Positions 59,041-64,000 of a DNA stretch of 64,000 bases are shown one piece after another. How positions within the stretch are numbered: the first letter of the stretch is position 1; every line of letters starts with the position of its first letter. The position numbers were made by a program, and so were the translations under genes. Origin of the DNA: CAVQUE01 sp046290435 (GTDB lineage Bacteria; Actinomycetota; Acidimicrobiia; Acidimicrobiales; UBA8592); contig JBKAGO010000045.1 of assembly GCA_046290435.1 (NCBI GenBank), positions 1-64,000 on the forward strand, written 5' to 3'. The notes under the pieces are model-generated. The model was not told the origin of the DNA. It did no database searches and saw only the letters and a program-made list of their open reading frames with translations.

Positions 59041-59931
59041 TCAGGCGGTGAGGGCCGCCTCGCTCAGGACGGCCACCAGCGCCCCGACAGCTGGGTCCGG
59101 CGCCGTCGTCGCCCGGGTGGCCACGACGAGCGACCTGGTGGTCAGCGTCCGGGCACGACGCAGCGGCCGCAGGCCCGTCTCGGCCTGCACCGTCGGCAGC
59201 ACGGTCCAGCCGAGTTCGAGGTTGACCATCTCGGCCAGCACGTCGGGCTGGTTGGACTCGGCGATCACCTCGACGGGGGCACCGATCGCTCGCAGCTCGG
59301 ATTCGATGACGGTGCGGGTGTGGGAGCCCTGTGGGAACAACACCCACGGCCCCCAGCCGGCCGGCGGTCCGGCCCTCCCGCCGCCGGGGCGGTACACGGC
59401 GAGCTCCTCGCGCAGCAGCTGCCGAACCCCGATGCCCGGCGGGGCCGGGTCCGGGGCGACGCAGACCGCGACGTCGATGCGGCCGGCCGCGAGATCCTCC
59501 AGCAGGCCGGCGGACGGTCCGACCTGGAGGCGGATCTCGAGGTCGGGATGGTCGGTACGGAAACGCCGCAGCACATCGGGGTAGTGGTGCACGGCTGCGG
59601 CGTCGATCATGCCGATGCGCAGCTGTCCCAGGTCGGCGGTGCGCGTGCGGGCCGCCCACCGGGCGAGATCGCCGGTGAGGGCGAGGACCTGGCGCGCGTG
59701 GTCGACGACGGGTTCGGTACCCGGGCGAAGAACCCGCCGGCGACCCTCCCGGTCGAACAACGCGATGCCGAGACGGCGCTCGAGCTCCGACATGCCCTGG
59801 CTCAGCCCCGATCCCGAGACGCCCAGGGTGGACGCTGCCTCTGCCCAGGTGCGCGACTCGCTGACGGCGACCAGGTACTCGAGCTGGCGGATCGACAGGT
59901 CGGGAAGCGCTGCCGGCGCGGGTTCGGCCAC
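59041..59931 (-). CDS. LysR-family transcriptional regulator
   Basis: A 296-residue regulator. The winged helix-turn-helix starts LSIRQLEYLVAVSESRTWAEAA and continues LGVSGSGLSQGMSELERRLG; the effector domain begins LGQLRIGMIDAAAVHHYPDVL. The GTG at 59931 lies six bases after TATGAT, so the transcript is probably leaderless. It is divergent from the inositol-phosphate synthase gene, and an inverted repeat between them is the probable binding site. Its stop overlaps no gene but abuts the convergent oxidase stop. Confidence 0.92.
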   Translation of the reverse strand: MAEPAPAALPDLSIRQLEYLVAVSESRTWAEAASTLGVSGSGLSQGMSELERRLGIALFDREGRRRVLRPGTEPVVDHARQVLALTGDLARWAARTRTADLGQLRIGMIDAAAVHHYPDVLRRFRTDHPDLEIRLQVGPSAGLLEDLAAGRIDVAVCVAPDPAPPGIGVRQLLREELAVYRPGGGRAGPPAGWGPWVLFPQGSHTRTVIESELRAIGAPVEVIAESNQPDVLAEMVNLELGWTVLPTVQAETGLRPLRRARTLTTRSLVVATRATTAPDPAVGALVAVLSEAALTA

Positions 59932-59937
59932 CGCGAC

Positions 59938-59993
59938 ATCATAGTGAAGACTTCCTTCACTGAATGATAATCCTCTTCGTTGTCACTTATCTT
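59938..59993. promoter_or_regulatory. Divergent leaderless promoters with LysR-type operator
   Basis: Minus strand: TATGAT (59943-59938), six bases, then the regulator GTG. Plus strand: TATCTT (59988-59993), seven bases, then the ATG at 60001. Between them agtgaag (59943-59949) and cttcact (59955-59961) form an inverted repeat touching the regulator -10 box. Confidence 0.55.
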
Positions 59994-60000
59994 CGAATCC

Positions 60001-61302
60001 ATGACTGCACGTGACATCGCTCCCGCCACCGGCCGCCTCGGGGTCCTCACCCCCGGTGTGGGCGCCGTGGCCTCCACCTTCATCGCCGGCGTGATCGCCG
60101 CCCGCCAGGGCATCAAGCCCCCCATCGGCTCGCTCACCCAGATGGCACACATCCGCCTGGGTACCAAGGAAGAGGGCCGCAATCCCCGCATCCGCGACTT
60201 CGTGCCCCTGGCCACCCTCGACGATCTCGTGTTCGGCGGATGGGACCCCATCTCTCCCAACGTGCTCGAGGCCGCGAAGACCTCCGGTGTCATCGAAGGC
60301 AGCGACCTCGCCGACATCTCCAGCGAGCTCGAGAGCATCGTGCCGATGGAGGCCGTGTTCGACCAGCGCTGGGTCTCGCGCCTCGACGGCGTTCGCGTCA
60401 AGGACATCCCCAACAAGTGGGACCAGGCCATGGCGCTCATGGCCGACATCGAGAGCTTCCGCACCGAGAACGACTGCGATCGCCTGGTGATGGTGTGGTG
60501 CGGCTCCACCGAGGCCTACCAGGAGCCGAGCGACGTCCACGCCACCGTCGAAGCATTCGAACAGGGCCTGCGCGACAACGACGACAACATCTCGCCCAGC
60601 CAGATCTACGCCTATGCGGCGCTGCAGTCCGACGTGCCCTTCGCCAATGGCGCGCCCAACCTGTCGGTCGATCTGCCCTGCATGATCGAGCTGTCCCAGT
60701 CCCGCGGCGTGCCCATCGCGGGCAAGGACTTCAAGACCGGCCAGACCCTGATGAAGACCATGCTCGCCCCCGGCTTCAAGGCCCGGATGCTCGGCATGCG
60801 CGGCTGGTACTCCACCAACATCCTGGGCAACCGAGACGGCGAGGTCCTCGACGACCCCGAGAACTTCAAGTCCAAGGAGGTGTCGAAGCTCGGTGTGCTC
60901 GACACCATCCTGCAGCCCGAGGTCTACCCCGACCTCTACGGCAACATCGACCACGTTGTGCGCATCAACTACTACCCGCCCCGCGGCGACAACAAGGAAG
61001 GCTGGGACGCCATCGACATCTTCGGGTGGCTCGGCTACCCGATGCAGATCAAGGTCGACTTCCTCTGCCGCGACTCCATCCTCGCCGCCCCGATCGTGTT
61101 GGATCTGGCGCTGTTCATGGACCTCGCGCACCGCGCCGGCGAGTCCGGTGTGCAGGAGTGGCTGAGCTTCTACCTCAAGGCGCCGCAGGCTGCAGGCGAG
61201 AGCCCGGCCGAGCACGACCTGTTCATCCAGCAGACCAAGCTGAAGAACACCCTGCGCGAATGGATGGGCGAACCCGCCGTCACCCACTCCGAAGCCGGCT
61301 AG
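60001..61302 (+). CDS. ino1: Inositol-3-phosphate synthase
   Basis: A 433-residue NAD-dependent enzyme converting glucose 6-phosphate to myo-inositol 3-phosphate, the entry to phosphatidylinositol, mycothiol-like thiols and inositol osmolytes in actinobacteria. Recognisable stretches are GVGAVASTFIAGVIAARQG (Rossmann start), GGWDPISPNVLEAA, MVWCGSTEAY, PNLSVDLPCMIEL, AGKDFKTGQTLMKT and WYSTNILGNRDG; Lys residues in AGKDFKTGQT belong to the catalytic site. The ATG at 60001 fits a leaderless promoter. Its transcription is probably set by the divergent LysR protein. A family (ii) hairpin follows the stop. Confidence 0.94.
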   Translation: MTARDIAPATGRLGVLTPGVGAVASTFIAGVIAARQGIKPPIGSLTQMAHIRLGTKEEGRNPRIRDFVPLATLDDLVFGGWDPISPNVLEAAKTSGVIEGSDLADISSELESIVPMEAVFDQRWVSRLDGVRVKDIPNKWDQAMALMADIESFRTENDCDRLVMVWCGSTEAYQEPSDVHATVEAFEQGLRDNDDNISPSQIYAYAALQSDVPFANGAPNLSVDLPCMIELSQSRGVPIAGKDFKTGQTLMKTMLAPGFKARMLGMRGWYSTNILGNRDGEVLDDPENFKSKEVSKLGVLDTILQPEVYPDLYGNIDHVVRINYYPPRGDNKEGWDAIDIFGWLGYPMQIKVDFLCRDSILAAPIVLDLALFMDLAHRAGESGVQEWLSFYLKAPQAAGESPAEHDLFIQQTKLKNTLREWMGEPAVTHSEAG

Positions 61303-61310
61303 CGGGTACC

Positions 61311-61359
61311 GAAATCCGGGACTCGTGCCGGAGATCTTCCGGCACGAGTCCCAGATTTC
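61311..61359. terminator. Family (ii) hairpin, copy 3
   Basis: Arms of 22 bases (61311-61332 / 61338-61359) with one mismatch, eight bases after the inositol-phosphate synthase stop. The stem starts gaaatccggga, matching copies at 15200 and 51702 at the base. No T-tract. Confidence 0.65.
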
Positions 61360-61428
61360 GACGTCCGGTCGGCTCCCGTCCTTGCCGACGTGTTCCGTTG
61401 TGGCGTGTCGGTGCGCCAGACTGCTGCG

Positions 61429-62484
61429 ATGCAGCTGTTGACCCCCACCCGACTCGGCGATCTCGACCTGCGCACCCGGGTCGTGATGGCCCCGATGACC
61501 CGGTCGCGCGCCGGCGACGCCGACGAACCCACCGACCTCGTCGTCGAGTACTACCGCCAGCGTGCCGGCGCCGGGATGATCATCAGCGAGGGCATCTATC
61601 CCAGCGCCGACGGCAAGGGGTACGTCCGCACGCCCGGCCTGGTGACCGACGCTCAGATCGCCGGCTGGCGCCGGGTCACCGATGCCGTCCACGAGGCCGG
61701 CGGCACCATCGTCGCCCAGCTGATGCACTGTGGACGCATCGCCCACGCCGACAACAAGGATCCCGGCGCCCGCACCGTGGCGCCCTCGGCCATCCGCGCC
61801 GACGGCGCGATGTACACCGACACCGTTGGCATGGCCCCGTTCGACGAGCCGGTCGAGCTCACCACCGACGAGGTCGTCGCCACCATCGACGACTATCGCC
61901 ACGCCGCCGCCAACGCCGTGGCAGCCGGTTTCGACGGCGTCGAGCTCCACGGCACCAGCGGATACCTGCCCGCCCAGTTCCTGTCGACGGGCACGAACCA
62001 CCGCACCGACCGCTACGGCGGGTCGGTCGAGAACCGGATCCGTTTCGTGGTCGAGACCCTCGAGGCGTTGGCCGCCGAGATCGGAGCGGCACGGGTCGGT
62101 CTACGGGTGTGCCCGGGCAATCCGTTCAACGACCTCCACGACGACGACCCCGCCGAGACCTTCACCGCGCTTTTCGGGGCCATCGAACCGATGGGCCTCG
62201 CCTACCTGCACGTGATCCGCATGGACGCCGGCGTCGACAACCTCGCGCTGGCCCGGAGCCACTCGAGCGCCCCGCTGATCGTCAACGACAGCTACGACGT
62301 CGCCGAGGCCGAGCGAGTCGTCGCCAGCGGGGCGGCGGCTGCGGTGTCGTTCGCCCGCGCCTACATCTCGAACCCCGACCTGGTCGAACGCATCCGCCAG
62401 GGCGTCGATCTGACCGCCTTCGACCGCAAGGCCCTCTACACCGTCGGCCCCGAGGGCTACACCGACTACCCGGCAGCGACATAG
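61429..62484 (+). CDS. Old Yellow Enzyme-like NADH:flavin oxidoreductase
   Basis: A 351-residue FMN TIM-barrel ene-reductase. VVMAPMTRSRA (flavin contact), VAQLMHCGRIAH, VELHGTSGYLPAQFLS, TDRYGGSVENRIRF and FARAYISNPDLVERI are the expected blocks. In place of the usual H-G-A-N substrate pair the sequence is H-G-T-S, so the hydrogen-bonding Asn (or His) is Ser; activity on enones may be altered. The conserved Tyr proton donor after this motif is present. The ATG at 61429 starts at MQLLTPTRLG. Substrate unknown. Confidence 0.9.
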   Translation: MQLLTPTRLGDLDLRTRVVMAPMTRSRAGDADEPTDLVVEYYRQRAGAGMIISEGIYPSADGKGYVRTPGLVTDAQIAGWRRVTDAVHEAGGTIVAQLMHCGRIAHADNKDPGARTVAPSAIRADGAMYTDTVGMAPFDEPVELTTDEVVATIDDYRHAAANAVAAGFDGVELHGTSGYLPAQFLSTGTNHRTDRYGGSVENRIRFVVETLEALAAEIGAARVGLRVCPGNPFNDLHDDDPAETFTALFGAIEPMGLAYLHVIRMDAGVDNLALARSHSSAPLIVNDSYDVAEAERVVASGAAAAVSFARAYISNPDLVERIRQGVDLTAFDRKALYTVGPEGYTDYPAAT

Positions 62485-62555
62485 GAAAGGGCGGGGTCTG
62501 CCCTTCCTGGTTCTGGAACCACCCGGCGCGGTGGCGGCGAGGCCGGGGAAGGGCA

Positions 62556-62582
62556 GGGGTCAAGTCGTACTTTCAACCAACT
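62556..62582 (+). repeat. Half copy of the family (i) palindrome
   Basis: The 27 bases are identical to the left arm at 43456-43482. A decayed right arm (agttggtgaagtcgaggt, from about 62618) follows, so the palindrome is broken. It directly precedes the family (iii) array. Confidence 0.75.
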
Positions 62583-62677
62583 CGTGTCCATCGCGGCCCG
62601 GAGGCCGGTCGCCTCGGAGTTGGTGAAGTCGAGGTGGCCGCCGAGTGGTCGGCAGCCGGGCAGATCAGCTGGGAGCC

Positions 62678-63104
62678 GGTCGGCGCTTTCGCTTGTTCCG
62701 ACGGGCGACGACCGGCGTTGGCGTGGTGGGTGCCGCAGCCGTCTCGGCGTCGCCGCTGCTGCGCAGCCCGCCGACGCCCGGCGACGGTGGCGACCGGGCA
62801 GCGGCGAGACGGGGCACGCGCAAGCTGGGTGTGAGACCAGGAGACGAGCCGGCCAGGAACAGGTGCCCCGGGCAGACACACATACGCGCAGGTCGGCGCT
62901 TTCGCTTGTTCCGAGACGGCGACGACCGGCGTTGGCGTGGTGGGTGCCCCCGAGCCGTCTCGGCGTTTCGCCGCTGCTGCGCAGCCCGCCGACACCGCCC
63001 GGCGACGTGGCGACCGGGCAGCGGCGAGACGGGGCCACGGAGCCCGCGCGCTGGGTGTGAGACCAGGAGACGAGCCGGGCCAGGAACACCGCGCCGGGCC
63101 AGGG
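62678..63104 (-). repeat. Tandem structured repeat, family (iii), locus B (two units of about 213 bases)
   Basis: Units begin ggtcggcgctttcgcttgtt at 62678 and 62891. They share with locus A the ccgagacggc / gccgtctcgg pair (the first unit has a shortened left arm), the gctgctgcgcagcccgcc block and the final gagacgagccgg. On the minus strand the array starts exactly at the TAG stop of the amidohydrolase gene. The gap 62485-63106 otherwise shows only the half palindrome and no credible ORF. Confidence 0.75.
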
Positions 63105-63106
63105 GA

Positions 63107-64000
63107 CTACGCGTCGGCGGGGATCTTGACGGTCTCGGTGTCGCGGCCGGAGCGGAACACGATGCCCGGCAGGTTCTCGGTGGCAACGCCCTCGACGATG
63201 GTGGCGACGCCGTTGACGAACACGCGGCGGATGCCCTCGGCCTCGGCGAACAGGCGCCCGCTGCCGCCGGGGAGGTCCTCGACCATCACGACGTCGCCGG
63301 AGTTCACCGTGGCGGGGTCGAAGACGACGATGTCGGCGTGCCAGCCCTCGTGCAGCTCGCCGCGCTCGGTGAACCCGAACAGGCGTGCCGGCACCGAGGT
63401 CAGGTGCTGCACGGTCTCCTCGAGGGTGGTGAGCTTGCGCCCGTGCAGGGTGTCGTGGAGCCACGCCGTGGTGTAGGGCGCGCCCGACATGCGGTCCAGA
63501 TGGGCGCCGGCGTCGCTGCCGCCGATCATGACGTCGGGATGCTCCCAGGCTTCGCGGCGCATGTACCACGAGGCGGGGTCGTCGTCGGTCGGGCCGGGCC
63601 ACAAGATGGTGCGCAACTCGTCGGCCACGACGATGTCGAGCAGCGCGTAGAAGTCGCGCACGCCGCGCTCGCGGGCGATGTCGGCGACGAGGCGGCCCTT
63701 GAGCCCGTCGTTGTCGGGCGAGAACGTGTCGCCGATGCGGTAGAGGCCCCAGCCGGTGAGGCGGCTGAACACGCCGGCCTCGGGCGAGGCTGCGGACTGT
63801 TCCATCTGCACCCGCACGGCCGGATCGCGCAGCTTCTCCATGCGCTCGGGGACCGGGAGGCCGAGGATCTCGCCCCAGCCGGGCAGCATGTTGAGCGCGC
63901 AGTAGGTGTTGAAGCTCATGTTCATGCCCACCAGCACCGGCATCGTGAGCGCAACGACACGGGCGCCGCGTTCGGTGCAGCGCTCGAGGGCCTCGAGCTG
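63107..64000 (-). CDS. N-acyl-D-amino-acid deacylase-like amidohydrolase (5' end outside window)
   Basis: The C-terminal 297 codons of an amidohydrolase-3-type enzyme; the frame is open through the window edge, so the N-terminal metal site (H-x-H) is not seen. Present are the late metal Asp in IGGSDAGAHLDRM, TLEETVQHLTSVPARLFGFTERGEL and WHADIVVFDPATV, which closes the beta-sandwich with a hydrolysable-cofactor-free C-terminus. Family members deacylate D-amino acids or open cyclic amides. The TAG stop abuts the family (iii) repeat array. Confidence 0.88.
   Translation of the reverse strand, partial: QLEALERCTERGARVVALTMPVLVGMNMSFNTYCALNMLPGWGEILGLPVPERMEKLRDPAVRVQMEQSAASPEAGVFSRLTGWGLYRIGDTFSPDNDGLKGRLVADIARERGVRDFYALLDIVVADELRTILWPGPTDDDPASWYMRREAWEHPDVMIGGSDAGAHLDRMSGAPYTTAWLHDTLHGRKLTTLEETVQHLTSVPARLFGFTERGELHEGWHADIVVFDPATVNSGDVVMVEDLPGGSGRLFAEAEGIRRVFVNGVATIVEGVATENLPGIVFRSGRDTETVKIPADA

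Noticed and set aside
59983..62001. Minus-strand frame of 672 codons
   Set aside because: Antisense of inositol-phosphate synthase and the Old Yellow Enzyme gene.
32563..63104. CRISPR array interpretation of the tandem repeats
   Set aside because: Units are over 200 bases, few in number and contain no short constant repeat with unique spacers.
1..64000. tRNA, rRNA, transposase and phage genes
   Set aside because: None found on reading both strands; the palindromes suggest mobile elements but no enzyme is encoded here.

Overview
The window is about 70% GC throughout and densely packed with genes. Starts are often GTG, adjacent genes often overlap by four bases (GTGA or ATGA), and lipoproteins follow the L-[AV]-[AG]-C pattern. 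Several promoters appear to be leaderless. Together with an inositol-3-phosphate synthase, a long ribosome-hibernation factor, a DUF151 nuclease, a subtilisin-inhibitor-like lipoprotein and fused Liv transporters, this suggests an actinobacterium, most likely a marine or soil Acidimicrobiia relative. That placement is inference; no rRNA or other marker gene is present. No tRNA, rRNA, CRISPR array, transposase gene or phage gene was recognised.

Layout. 1-7120 (minus) looks like an exopolysaccharide or capsule locus: a beta-helix lipoprotein, a family-4 glycosyltransferase, an AlgD-like nucleotide-sugar dehydrogenase, AsnB and a small membrane protein. The beta-helix frame runs without a stop into the C-terminal part of a proteobacterial-looking HpnN/RND transporter at the window edge, which is either a fusion or a chimeric join. 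7277-12285 holds a two-component system diverging from a four-gene operon: an Asp-rich secreted protein, a one-helix membrane protein, ApbE and a ferric-reductase-like haem b protein. 12191-14094 (minus) is a pair of Cas4/RecB-like PD-(D/E)XK proteins. 14403-24455 carries a hibernation factor, two secreted hydrolases with FG-GAP propellers (SGNH esterase and S1 protease), a secreted beta-helix protein, an SH3-like membrane protein, a DUF151 nuclease and an SSI-like lipoprotein.

24612-34358 contains a DUF2207-like membrane protein, an M20 peptidase, a polar amino-acid ABC importer (binding protein, permease, ATPase), a GNAT enzyme, VOC proteins and an SDR. 34482-43451 is a branched-chain-type ABC importer in which the usual parts are fused into two large proteins (MFS-LivF and LivH-LivM-LivG), followed by an SDR and a sulfotransferase. 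43573-48149 has an APH-like kinase, an amidohydrolase, a TetR regulator and an unrecognised beta-rich protein.

48191-59040 is best explained as a polyamine (putrescine) uptake and catabolism island: Lrp regulator, class III aminotransferase, aminobutyraldehyde-type dehydrogenase, PotABCD-type importer and two PuuB-like FAD oxidases. A 13-base motif is shared by its two divergent promoter regions. 59041-64000 carries a LysR regulator divergent from inositol-3-phosphate synthase, an Old-Yellow-Enzyme homologue and the C-terminal part of a D-aminoacylase-like amidohydrolase.

Three families of non-coding repeats cross the window: (i) long palindromes whose arms begin ggggtcaagtc (14183, 43456, and a half copy at 62556); (ii) short hairpins beginning gaaatc(t/c)gg just after plus-strand stop codons (15200, 51702, 61311); (iii) 213-229-base tandem units at two loci (32563 and 62678), each starting exactly at the TAG stop of a minus-strand gene. 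These repeats are the least explained part of the window.
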